From: Halioxenophilus aromaticivorans
Lineage (GTDB): Bacteria > Pseudomonadota > Gammaproteobacteria > Pseudomonadales > Cellvibrionaceae
DNA length: 64,000 nt
Reading direction: 5' to 3'
NCBI RefSeq assembly: GCF_042850945.1
Contig: NZ_AP031496.1
Coordinates: 3,038,001-3,102,000, forward strand
The notes under the pieces were generated by a model, which worked only from the letters and a program-made list of their open reading frames with translations, searched no databases and was not told the origin of the DNA. Made by a program: the position numbers and the translations under genes. How positions within the stretch are numbered: the first letter of the stretch is position 1; each line of letters begins with the position of its first letter. This document shows, one piece after another, positions 26,560 through 34,250 of this stretch.

Positions 26560-26606
26560 AGACGCCTCAAAAAGAGTTAAAGTTTAGTCATTAAAACACC
26601 GACGCT

Positions 26607-27038
26607 CTACAGCTCGATAATCCCTTTATTAGCAAGCTGATCCGCTATCTCGTTCTCGCGGTGACCGGCGTGCCCCTTTACCCAATGCCATTGCACTTGG
26701 TGCTTACCGGTTGCGGCATCAAGCTGCTGCCATAGATCGGCGTTTTTCACAGGTGATTTACTGGCGGTTTTCCAACCGTTTTTTTTCCAGTTGTGTATCC
26801 ATTGGGTAACACCCTGACGCACATACTGGGAATCGGTGGTTAAATCGACCTTGCAGGGCTCCTTCAACGCCAGTAAGCCGTTGATAGCCGCTAATAATTC
26901 CATTCGATTATTGGTGGTGTTGGCCTCTCCACCATAGAGCGACTTCTCTTTACCCTGGAAACGCAATAGTGCGCCCCACCCTCCTGGCCCTGGGTTGCCT
27001 TTGCAGGCACCATCAGTGAAGATCTCGACGTTTTTCAA
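26607..27038 (-). CDS. rnhA: Ribonuclease HI
   Basis: RNase HI cleaves the RNA strand of RNA-DNA hybrids, removing R-loops and primers. The four acidic catalytic residues are present: D9 in FTDGACKGNPG, E47 in NNRMELLA, D69 in TTDSQYV and the C-terminal Asp in HRENEIADQLA, with the conserved His in the same loop. The basic handle region GWKKNGWKTASKSPVKN-like (NWKKNGWKTASKSPVKN) is intact. Length, 143 residues, is typical. It lies between dnaQ and the yafS-like methyltransferase gene. Confidence 0.96.
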   Translation of the reverse strand: MKNVEIFTDGACKGNPGPGGWGALLRFQGKEKSLYGGEANTTNNRMELLAAINGLLALKEPCKVDLTTDSQYVRQGVTQWIHNWKKNGWKTASKSPVKNADLWQQLDAATGKHQVQWHWVKGHAGHRENEIADQLANKGIIEL

Positions 27039-27054
27039 ACTTTTTCTTACCCGA

Positions 27055-27918
27055 CTAGTGTTTAATTTTGCTTGCGGATTTCACGGCTACGCCCTCGGGC
27101 ACCCTTGACGTCACCTTGCCCACACCGAAGCCAGACATAACGTTTACTGGCTGCCATTGAGGCTTCATGGGGATAGAGGACACCTGCTCTTTACGGGCGA
27201 CGATCATATAGAAACTGCCCATGGGTTTTAAGAGTTTACCACCAAGTTTTTCCAACCAGCGCGTGTGGTTGACTAAAAAGCGGCTATTGAAGGGTAAACG
27301 AAAGTGACCGTGGTCAATGCGAACCGGCTCGCAATCCAGCACCCGCAACCAATCCACCACTCGGGACAGCCGCAGCGCGTTTTTACGCTGGTGGGATTTT
27401 CGGCTAACGTGGCGCGCAATTAGGGACGACGCCCCCATAGGGCTGGCAGGATTGAAACCCACCAAAACCAAGTAGCCGTGGGGAACCAGGGTGCGAACCA
27501 CCTCGCGCAATACCCTGTGGGGGTGCTCAGCATAATCCAAAACATGATGTAAAATCGCCACATCGATGGAACGTTTCTCCAACGGCAGCTGTTCGAAGTC
27601 ACTCAACCCGCGCACTTCACCGCCGCTACACGTTAGCGGGTGCAACCCAAAGCAGTGATTTACTTTACTGTTTCCGTAGAGCTTTGCTCGACGATCGACA
27701 CTCAACTGCAATAAGTGATAACCGAACATGTAGCCCAAAGCCTCGTCCAGCTTCGATTGCTCTTCAAGCAACAGGCTCTCACCCAGCGGTGTATCACCCC
27801 AATTTTCGATATCGGGTACCGCATGCGCCCAGGGCAATACGCCGAACCTCTGGTGATACGCCTCACGCACAGGGCCTGGTAACAGGGCCGACTGGTCTAA
27901 AAATGGATTCTTGCTCAT
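27055..27918 (-). CDS. YafS-like class I SAM methyltransferase
   Basis: The start is placed at ATG 27916-27918 (287 residues, beginning MSKNPFLDQ), where an AAGGGCGG ribosome site precedes it; a longer frame to 28005 gives a Cys-rich extension unlikely to be real. The C-terminal two thirds resemble Methyltransf_11 proteins: IDVAILHHVLDYAEHPHRVLREVVR and VPHGYLVLVGFNPASPMG. The usual GxGxG motif I is missing; CFGLHPLTCSG occupies its place. The gene belongs to the conserved dnaQ-rnhA-yafS/gloB-mltD neighbourhood. Activity and substrate are unknown. Confidence 0.8.
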   Translation of the reverse strand: MSKNPFLDQSALLPGPVREAYHQRFGVLPWAHAVPDIENWGDTPLGESLLLEEQSKLDEALGYMFGYHLLQLSVDRRAKLYGNSKVNHCFGLHPLTCSGGEVRGLSDFEQLPLEKRSIDVAILHHVLDYAEHPHRVLREVVRTLVPHGYLVLVGFNPASPMGASSLIARHVSRKSHQRKNALRLSRVVDWLRVLDCEPVRIDHGHFRLPFNSRFLVNHTRWLEKLGGKLLKPMGSFYMIVARKEQVSSIPMKPQWQPVNVMSGFGVGKVTSRVPEGVAVKSASKIKH

Positions 27919-28077
27919 GGCAACCGCCCTTCGCTTTGATTCAATGCGTTTTATACATAGAGAACAGGCACAAGGCTTGCCACACCAAGGCTTGCAAATG
28001 TGCATCTAAACTGACAGCCTGGGCGGCAAATAGCTTCACCCTTGCTCTGTAAAATAAACCTAGGACCTGGTCGTATT

Positions 28078-28890
28078 ATGACGCACCCACATTCCTCTGC
28101 CCACCCCGATCCCATAACCGTGGTCGCAATTCCTGCGTTTGCCGATAACTACATCTGGCTGATCGAAGACAGGCAATCACAACAACACTGGTTGGTTGAT
28201 CCAGGCATCGCCAAGCCTGTGATTGATTACTTTCAAGCAAATGGCATAACGGCGCTGGCTGGCATTTTAGTGACGCATCACCACAATGATCATATTGGCG
28301 GTATAGATGACCTCAAGGCGCATTTTCCCGACACCCTGGTCTACGGCCTTAAGTCAGCCAGAGTGCCCCAGGTGACTCACACCGTTGAAGGTGGCCAGCA
28401 ACTACATTTATCGAGCAATCTAATACTATCGGTGCTCTCGGTGCCTGGGCATACCATAGATCATATTGTGTACTTCCTGCCTGCCGAACAGCCAAGGCTA
28501 TTCAGTGGCGATACGCTCTTTGCCGGCGGCTGTGGCCGGTTGTTTGAGGGCAGCCCGGCACAAATGAGAGCGTCATTAGATCAATTACGCCGACTTGCCG
28601 ACCACACTTTGGTATACTGCGCCCACGAATACACGGCCAGTAACTTGCAGTTTGCTCTAGCCGTGGAGCCGGGTAACGCGTCTCTCAAACACCGCATCGA
28701 CGATGTCACAGAACTTCGAGAAAAAGGCAAACCTACAGTTCCCTCTCAACTGACCACAGAGCGACAGACCAACCCATTTCTGCGCTGGGACGAGCCGAGC
28801 GTCATCGCCGCGGCCCAAGCACAGGGCGCAGAGGATAACTCCCCAGATACCGTATTCACTGCAATTAGAGCGTGGAAAGACAAGTTTTAG
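28078..28890 (+). CDS. gloB: Hydroxyacylglutathione hydrolase (glyoxalase II)
   Basis: GloB hydrolyses S-lactoylglutathione to lactate and glutathione, the second glyoxalase step in methylglyoxal detoxification. The start chosen, ATG 28078-28080, gives 270 residues; an upstream TTG would add 12 without homology. Metal ligands are clear: THHHNDHIGG, VPGHTIDHIVYF, FSGDTLFAGGCGRLFEG and CAHEYTASNLQFA, the last typical of glyoxalase II. The C-terminal substrate domain with the NPFLRWDEP segment is intact. It is divergent from the methyltransferase gene and precedes mltD, as in E. coli. Confidence 0.95.
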   Translation: MTHPHSSAHPDPITVVAIPAFADNYIWLIEDRQSQQHWLVDPGIAKPVIDYFQANGITALAGILVTHHHNDHIGGIDDLKAHFPDTLVYGLKSARVPQVTHTVEGGQQLHLSSNLILSVLSVPGHTIDHIVYFLPAEQPRLFSGDTLFAGGCGRLFEGSPAQMRASLDQLRRLADHTLVYCAHEYTASNLQFALAVEPGNASLKHRIDDVTELREKGKPTVPSQLTTERQTNPFLRWDEPSVIAAAQAQGAEDNSPDTVFTAIRAWKDKF

Positions 28891-29197
28891 GCGCTAACTG
28901 TTTCAATGGGCTGGCGGCGGCCGCGAGGCTGATTGCTGGAGCTTGGAGCGTGCATCGCGCCCCTTAACACAGTTAATGTAAATTCTAGCTTCAAAAAAAG
29001 CTTGGTTAGTCAGCAATTTGCGCAAACTTTTACATCTAGTTGCTAACTAGGTCATATACGAGACCAAGCCAATTTGACTACAATTTGCGACCTAACTAAC
29101 CTGCCTAGAAAGCGCCCAGTTCATGGCCATAGACAAGGCAGGCGAAGAACGACTTATACGCAAAAAGTAAAAAAGTAACACGTGGTAGCAGCTCTTT
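28891..29197. other. Intergenic region between gloB and mltD
   Basis: This 307-base stretch contains no supportable frame. Short repeated motifs such as CAATTTGCG occur twice (near 29010 and 29081), but I see no clear promoter or terminator. Confidence 0.4.
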
Positions 29198-30847
29198 ATG
29201 GTCTCGATCAACAAACTTTACCCATTGGCCGCCGCTGGCATGCTAATCGTGGCATGCCAAGCCCAAAATAGAACGAGCCCTACTAATACCGAGTCCCAAG
29301 CCGAGCAAACGACAGCTGCCCCGGTTGTAGAACGTAAAGTCAGCAAAGCCAACCCCATAAAAGACCGCAAGGTAAAAGTTTGTACCATCGAGCAATATGG
29401 CGACCCTGGGTTTGAGCTAACAGATCACGTGGATTTATGGGACCGACTGCGCGCGGGCTTTGCCATCCCAGATCAAAACCACAAACGTATAAACCGCTAT
29501 ATTGACTGGTATAAGAAACACCCTGGCTATTTGGATCGCGTAGCCAAGCGTGGCCAACCCTATCTACATCACATCATTGAACAACTAGAAGCCGCCGAGC
29601 TACCTCTAGAATTAGCACTTCTGCCCATCGTAGAAAGCGCTTTTGATCCATTCGCCTACTCCCACGGCAGAGCTTCGGGTATGTGGCAATTTGTGCCGGG
29701 AACAGCCAAGGCCTATGGCCTTAAACAAAACTGGTGGTATGACGGTCGACGCGATGTAGTCGCCTCAACCAACGCCGCGGTGGAGTACCTCAGCTATCTA
29801 AGAGATTATTTTGAAGGCGATTGGCTGGCTGCACTGGCAGCCTACAACTCAGGCCAAGGCACAGTAGGCCGAGCCATTCGCAAAAATAGAAAAGCTGGTA
29901 AAGCCGACGACTATTGGTCGCTCAAATTGCCAGACGAAACGGCAGCCTACGTGCCGCAATTATTGGCTTTGGCTAAACTCGTTGCCAATCCAGAACACTA
30001 CGGCGTAGAGCTGAGCGCCATAGACAATAAGCCCTGGTTCCAAGCCGTACCCATAGGTTCACAAATAGATCTATCTCAGGCCGCAGAGTTAGCCGACATC
30101 AGCATAGATGAACTGTACAAACTGAACCCCGGATTTAATCGCTGGGCCACAGACCCCACTGGCCCACACGAGCTACTCATCCCGGTGGACAAATCAGTGA
30201 CCTTTACCACCAACCTGTCACAATTAAGTAAAGAAAAACGCGTCGGCTGGCAACGCTATATCATAAAAAATGGTGATGCCTTATCCACCATTGCGGCCAA
30301 ATTTAATACCGACGTAAGCACCATCAAAACCGTGAATGGGCTAAGCGGCAACAATATTAGGGCTGGCAAGGCACTTATGATTCCCGCTGCCATGGCCGAT
30401 GACAGCAAGTACTCCTACAGTGCAGACCAGCGGCTCGCCAAGGTGCAAGCCCGAAAACCCAACATCAACAACCGCTATAAAATCCAATACCAAACCCAAG
30501 CAGGCGATTCGCTTTGGGTCATCGCTAAAAAACACGGTGTATCCGTGCGCAACTTGGCCAAATGGAATTCTATGGCCCCCAACGACCCTCTCAAGGTGAA
30601 TAAAACCCTGGTAATTTGGGCCGACAACGGAAAGGACAGCGCAGACAACAGCGTAGCCACTAACAATCAGACTCTGCGTAAGATCTACTACAAAGTGCGT
30701 TCCGGCGACTCTTTGGACAGAATTGCTCGCAAGTTCAACATCTCGGTAAAGCAAATCCGAAATTGGAACACCAAGGCTCGCAAAAAATACCTCCAGCCTG
30801 GCGATTCTCTAACCTTATTTGTTGATGTTAGAAATATCAGTCACTAA
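29198..30847 (+). CDS. mltD: Membrane-bound lytic murein transglycosylase D
   Basis: MltD is an outer-membrane lipoprotein that cleaves glycan strands of peptidoglycan. A lipoprotein signal ends at LIVAC with lipidated C20. The transglycosylase SLT domain (about 120-250) has the catalytic glutamate E146 in LLPIVESAFDP and the segments ASGMWQFVPGTAKAYGL and ALAAYNSGQGTVGRAI. Three LysM peptidoglycan-binding domains follow at about 344-390, 427-475 and 496-545. Length, 549 residues, allows three LysM units where E. coli has two. It follows gloB as in E. coli. Confidence 0.95.
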   Translation: MVSINKLYPLAAAGMLIVACQAQNRTSPTNTESQAEQTTAAPVVERKVSKANPIKDRKVKVCTIEQYGDPGFELTDHVDLWDRLRAGFAIPDQNHKRINRYIDWYKKHPGYLDRVAKRGQPYLHHIIEQLEAAELPLELALLPIVESAFDPFAYSHGRASGMWQFVPGTAKAYGLKQNWWYDGRRDVVASTNAAVEYLSYLRDYFEGDWLAALAAYNSGQGTVGRAIRKNRKAGKADDYWSLKLPDETAAYVPQLLALAKLVANPEHYGVELSAIDNKPWFQAVPIGSQIDLSQAAELADISIDELYKLNPGFNRWATDPTGPHELLIPVDKSVTFTTNLSQLSKEKRVGWQRYIIKNGDALSTIAAKFNTDVSTIKTVNGLSGNNIRAGKALMIPAAMADDSKYSYSADQRLAKVQARKPNINNRYKIQYQTQAGDSLWVIAKKHGVSVRNLAKWNSMAPNDPLKVNKTLVIWADNGKDSADNSVATNNQTLRKIYYKVRSGDSLDRIARKFNISVKQIRNWNTKARKKYLQPGDSLTLFVDVRNISH

Positions 30848-30860
30848 GTTAATCAAAACT

Positions 30861-30886
30861 AGGCGCAACAAAGCGCCTCTGCTTTG
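30861..30886 (+). terminator. Weak hairpin after mltD
   Basis: AGGCGC (30861-30866) pairs with GCGCCT (30873-30878) around a six-base loop, followed by CTGCTTTG. The T-tract is poor and the next gene begins within 25 bases, so this may attenuate rather than stop transcription. Confidence 0.35.
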
Positions 30887-30902
30887 AGTGTCTCCACGCC
30901 TG

Positions 30903-31292
30903 ATGTTGTTACGGCTACAAAAGCTACTGGGTATAACCTCTAACACACCCACGCCAGCTATTATTATTACGGGCATAGCCATGCCTTCCTACACCCTTGC
31001 CAAGGAGCTGATGCAGAGAAAGATTGCCACTCCCTGCGCGTTTATAGACGATCAACCGTGGACCAACCGAACCCAAATACTAGGGGTAACCATTCATTAC
31101 CCCAGCGATCTGGCCGCCCTTGTGAAGAGGCAGCATGTCGCTATCGTCGTACGCTTTGATCACGATATAACCATCGCAAATACTATTTGGCAAGAGGTTG
31201 AGAAGACCGGTGTTCAGCAAATAGAAATACCCAATACCGCCTCGCTAGGGTGGCAATTAAAGGCGATCATGGAAACCCTCAAGACTAACTAA
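30903..31292 (+). CDS. Hypothetical protein resembling a CoA/nucleotide-sugar-binding domain
   Basis: About 130 residues from ATG 30903; a GTG at 30888 is an alternative start and neither has a clear ribosome site. The sequence AIIITGIAMPSYTLAKELM followed by CAFIDDQPWTNRTQILGVTIHYPSDLAALV looks like the Rossmann-type N-terminal domain of nucleotide-sugar or CoA-binding proteins, in which a sugar-nucleotide acetyl- or epimerase partner is absent. That resemblance is from pattern only. It ends just before the strong bidirectional terminator at 31299-31324. Confidence 0.6.
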   Translation: MLLRLQKLLGITSNTPTPAIIITGIAMPSYTLAKELMQRKIATPCAFIDDQPWTNRTQILGVTIHYPSDLAALVKRQHVAIVVRFDHDITIANTIWQEVEKTGVQQIEIPNTASLGWQLKAIMETLKTN

Positions 31293-31330
31293 ACACCCAA
31301 AAAAAACCGGCTGGTGCCGGTTTTCGTAAC
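31293..31330. terminator. Bidirectional terminator between convergent genes
   Basis: ACCGGC and GCCGGT flank a TGGT loop (31306-31320), with an A8 run on the left and TTTT on the right. It would act well for ppiD on the minus strand (eight U) and moderately for the plus-strand gene. Confidence 0.8.
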
Positions 31331-31360
31331 GATAGTTGTATGGCTCTGGGAGGATTTCAA

Positions 31361-33238
31361 TTAAATCTCGACTTCAGCCTGGTCAACCAAATAATCGCTT
31401 AAATTGGCTAGATCCGCATCGCCGTACATTCTTCCTAGCTGGGCCTTAATGGCTGAGCGCTCTTCTGAAGTAACGCTTTCAGTATCACCACTGTTCACGC
31501 CGGTGAGCTCAATCAACGCCATTTGCCCACTGGCCAATACCGCGGGGCTGTAGACGCTTGCACCCTCATCTGGCTTCGGCATGCTGAACAAGATACGTAC
31601 GATGGCAGCATCAACATCTTGCTGCTGCCGCTTGGCTGCTTCTACACTCATCACTTCGGTGGACATTTCTTCTGCCACGCTGGCCAACGTGCCATCGCCC
31701 TGACGAACCCTATCGATAGCAGATTCAACCGATTCCGCCAACAACTCCCCACCTTTGTTAGCCTTAACCGTTTGCGTGATGGATTCTTTAACGTCGTCGA
31801 AAGGTTTTACTGCTTCTGGTTCGTGACTTACCACGCGAATAACAACCACGGTAGATTCATCCAACTCGATTGGATCGCTAGTAAAGCCAGAAGAGATTAA
31901 TTCTTCAGAAAAAGCCGCCTCGATGACCTGTGGATTTGCTGCGACACCCACACCATTAAAGCGACTGAATGTTTCAGACTCCCAAAGCGGTAAATCCAAT
32001 TGCTCAGCCGCGTCTAATAAGCTTTCTACGTTGTAGGTTAAATCTTTAAAGTCGTTGAGCTTTTCTAGGAAGAACTCGTTGGCCTCTGCCTGGCGTATTT
32101 TCTGAGCAATTTCCATACGCATCTCTTCAAGGCTTGGCATTGCGGATTCAGACACATCCACCAGTTTAATGATGTGTGCACCAAATTCCGACTCCACTGG
32201 CTCGGACACCTCACCAACGCTTAAATTTGCCAACGCCTGTTCGAACTCAGCAACGAAACTATCGCCAGTGGTCACTCCTACATCGCCACCGGAGTCTTTG
32301 GAACCGAAATCTTGAGAATACTCTTTGGCCAGAACGGCAAATTCTTCACCCGCTTCTAATCGCTGTTGAATATCGGCAAGTGTGTCGCTGTAATCGTCAC
32401 TGGAGGGATCCAGCAGGATATGTGCTGCACGGCGCTGTGTAGCCGGCATAAAGCTTTTCGCTTCCTGCTCGTACTCTTCTTCAATGCGCTGGTCATCAAC
32501 CTCAACGCTGGCAGCCAATGTGTCGGCGCTCAGCTCTAAAGCTTCAATTTTGACTTGCTCAGGCGTCATAAATTGATTCTGGTTAGCCTCATAGTAGCTC
32601 TGTAACTCAGACTCTTCGACCTCTACTTGCTCTTCAAAGGGAGACTTATCGACAACAATATAGTTAAAATCGCGAGTTTGCAGACTCAAATCGGCCAAGT
32701 AATTGGCTTCGTCTTCCGTCAGGAAGTTGGATTGGCTGATGCCACTGGCGAATTGATTCAGTACGATCTCGCTGGTGATCATCTCTTTGTAAGACGTATT
32801 GGTAAAGCCGGCATTGCGAATCAATGCCTGGTATCGATTGGCATCAAATTCACCATCGATCTGAAAATCCGGCGTTCCTAAAATAATTTGATCAATGCTG
32901 GAGCCGGCCACGGTCATACCTTTGCTCTGCGCTGTATTTAACATCGCGGCTCGTTGTATAAGAGACTGCAACACCGGCTCACGTAGGCGATCATCGCTAA
33001 GGAATTGAGGCGGGAAGTTTTCGCCAAACTGCTGCATCAGCTGGTTTTTACGCATCTGTATGGCCCGTAAGAGCTCGGCCTCGGTAATCTCTACGCCATT
33101 CACCTCAGCGGCGGGCTCTGCGTCGGCTTGTGTGTTAAACAGTGAATCTATTCCAAAAAGCGCAAATGGAATACAAATTAAGCCAACCAGAATAATGGCA
33201 ACTGTACCTTTGATATTATCGCGAAATGATTGCAGCAT
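31361..33238 (-). CDS. ppiD: Peptidyl-prolyl isomerase/chaperone PpiD
   Basis: PpiD is an inner-membrane-anchored periplasmic folding factor near the SecYEG exit. I place the start at ATG 33236-33238 (625 residues, MLQSFRDN) with ACGGAA upstream; the longer frame to 33295 would begin inside a perfect transcription terminator. The membrane anchor is about 12-34 (GTVAIILVGLICIPFALFGI). SurA-like helical regions flank a parvulin domain around 245-350, visible as RRAAHILLDP, LAKEYSQDFGSKDSGGDVG and GAHIIKLV. It lies downstream of hupB, the standard order lon-hupB-ppiD. Confidence 0.93.
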   Translation of the reverse strand: MLQSFRDNIKGTVAIILVGLICIPFALFGIDSLFNTQADAEPAAEVNGVEITEAELLRAIQMRKNQLMQQFGENFPPQFLSDDRLREPVLQSLIQRAAMLNTAQSKGMTVAGSSIDQIILGTPDFQIDGEFDANRYQALIRNAGFTNTSYKEMITSEIVLNQFASGISQSNFLTEDEANYLADLSLQTRDFNYIVVDKSPFEEQVEVEESELQSYYEANQNQFMTPEQVKIEALELSADTLAASVEVDDQRIEEEYEQEAKSFMPATQRRAAHILLDPSSDDYSDTLADIQQRLEAGEEFAVLAKEYSQDFGSKDSGGDVGVTTGDSFVAEFEQALANLSVGEVSEPVESEFGAHIIKLVDVSESAMPSLEEMRMEIAQKIRQAEANEFFLEKLNDFKDLTYNVESLLDAAEQLDLPLWESETFSRFNGVGVAANPQVIEAAFSEELISSGFTSDPIELDESTVVVIRVVSHEPEAVKPFDDVKESITQTVKANKGGELLAESVESAIDRVRQGDGTLASVAEEMSTEVMSVEAAKRQQQDVDAAIVRILFSMPKPDEGASVYSPAVLASGQMALIELTGVNSGDTESVTSEERSAIKAQLGRMYGDADLANLSDYLVDQAEVEI

Positions 33239-33281
33239 GGCTGTTCCGTACTTTCGAATCTTGATCAGATGACTATTAATA

Positions 33282-33311
33282 AAAAAGGTGCACATTGTAG
33301 TGCACCTTTTT
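33282..33311 (-). terminator. Perfect 12-bp hairpin terminator between hupB and ppiD
   Basis: AAAAAGGTGCAC (33282-33293) and GTGCACCTTTTT (33300-33311) form a perfect 12-bp stem with a six-base loop. It works on both strands. On the minus strand it lies more than 300 bases after hupB and 44 bases before ppiD, so it should largely separate their transcripts. Confidence 0.8.
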
Positions 33312-33635
33312 GAGGATGTGGAGTTTTACAGACGACCACCGGATATTAGGCCGATATGAAGGTATAAGCAGGTACGCCAAACAACTACCCTATCTGCGCG
33401 AAGTTTAATATCCATATTTAACTTCTTGAGGCCGTTCCGCTTTGATTTCCATAATAACCAACACCCAATACAGCTTAGCCTTGAATCTGCGTAAGTTTAC
33501 GTCCTGCGACAACTCTTAAAACACTGCAACAAAGCCTGAGCTACACAAGCGATCGCTGTGCGGTCTGGTGTTTGCAAAGAGGGGATTAACTCTAAAAATT
33601 ACACTGATGGTTGGCTAAGCCATTATGGCTTATGA
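33312..33635. other. Intergenic region downstream of hupB
   Basis: About 320 bases between the hairpin and the hupB stop. I see no coding frame with a ribosome site. A short AAGCC/GGCTT hairpin lies around 33615-33630 without a T-tract. A ppiD promoter must be near the hairpin, but no clear hexamers stand out. Confidence 0.35.
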
Positions 33636-33911
33636 CTAGGAATTTACCGCGTCTTTTAGCGCTTTGCCTGCCTTGAAGCTTGGGATTTTAGCAGCAGCAA
33701 TTTCAATTGGCTTGCCAGTCTGTGGGTTGCGACCAGTGCGCGCAGCTCGATCTTTTACTGCAAAGGTACCAAAACCAACCAGAACTACTTGATCGCCTTC
33801 TTTCAGAGCACCGGTAACGGTGTCTACCATTGCGTCTAAGGCACGGCCCGCAGCTGCCTTTGGTATATCTGCTGATGCTGCAATGGCATCGATAAGCTCT
33901 GATTTATTCAC
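33636..33911 (-). CDS. hupB: DNA-binding protein HU
   Basis: HU is a small dimeric nucleoid protein that bends DNA with little sequence specificity. The 91-residue sequence starts MNKSELIDAIA and contains the beta-arm segment GRNPQTGKPIEIAA and FKAGKALKDAVN at the C-terminus, all typical of the HU-beta subunit. It lies between lon and ppiD, the conserved location of hupB. A strong promoter candidate lies about 105 bases upstream, with an inverted repeat between its hexamers. Confidence 0.97.
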   Translation of the reverse strand: MNKSELIDAIAASADIPKAAAGRALDAMVDTVTGALKEGDQVVLVGFGTFAVKDRAARTGRNPQTGKPIEIAAAKIPSFKAGKALKDAVNS

Positions 33912-34250
33912 GCTTTACCCCTCGTTTATTGGATAATTAATTTCGTATATTTGGGCATTTGACCGCCTAGCAAATCCCCGCAAGGCCAGTAATTTCGGGG
34001 CCTGTCAGGGAAGACGATTTATACCAACAGTCACCTGTTGGGTCAAGGAAACCACTTGCCATTTAGACCAATTTGACGGACAAAATACAATTCAATGCAA
34101 CCTTCGTCGTTAGTTTGGATAAACTTTGATGGGCTTTTTTTGATTGATCGATCGAACAAGTGAAAAAAGACCCAACGCTCAACTACCCAAACTGTACATT
34201 TCGCCCAGGGGCTAAGTTGCCCCCGTCTTATTTGTGCTTTTAAGCTTGGC
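33912..34250. other. Intergenic region between lon and hupB
   Basis: This 339-base stretch contains the hupB promoter at 34018-34046 and a GC-rich inverted segment near 33976-34001 (CCCCG and CGGGG) in the hupB leader. The lon stop lies at its right end. I see no coding frame and no clear terminator for lon. Confidence 0.5.
34018..34046 (-). promoter_or_regulatory. Sigma-70 promoter for hupB with internal inverted repeat
   Basis: On the minus strand the -35 element TTGACC (34041-34046) is followed by a 17-base spacer and the -10 element TATAAA (34018-34023), five of six matches each. The spacer itself is almost entirely a palindrome, CCAACAG-TCAC-CTGTTGG (34024-34041), the expected place for a repressor operator. 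It lies about 107 bases before the hupB start codon. Confidence 0.65.
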
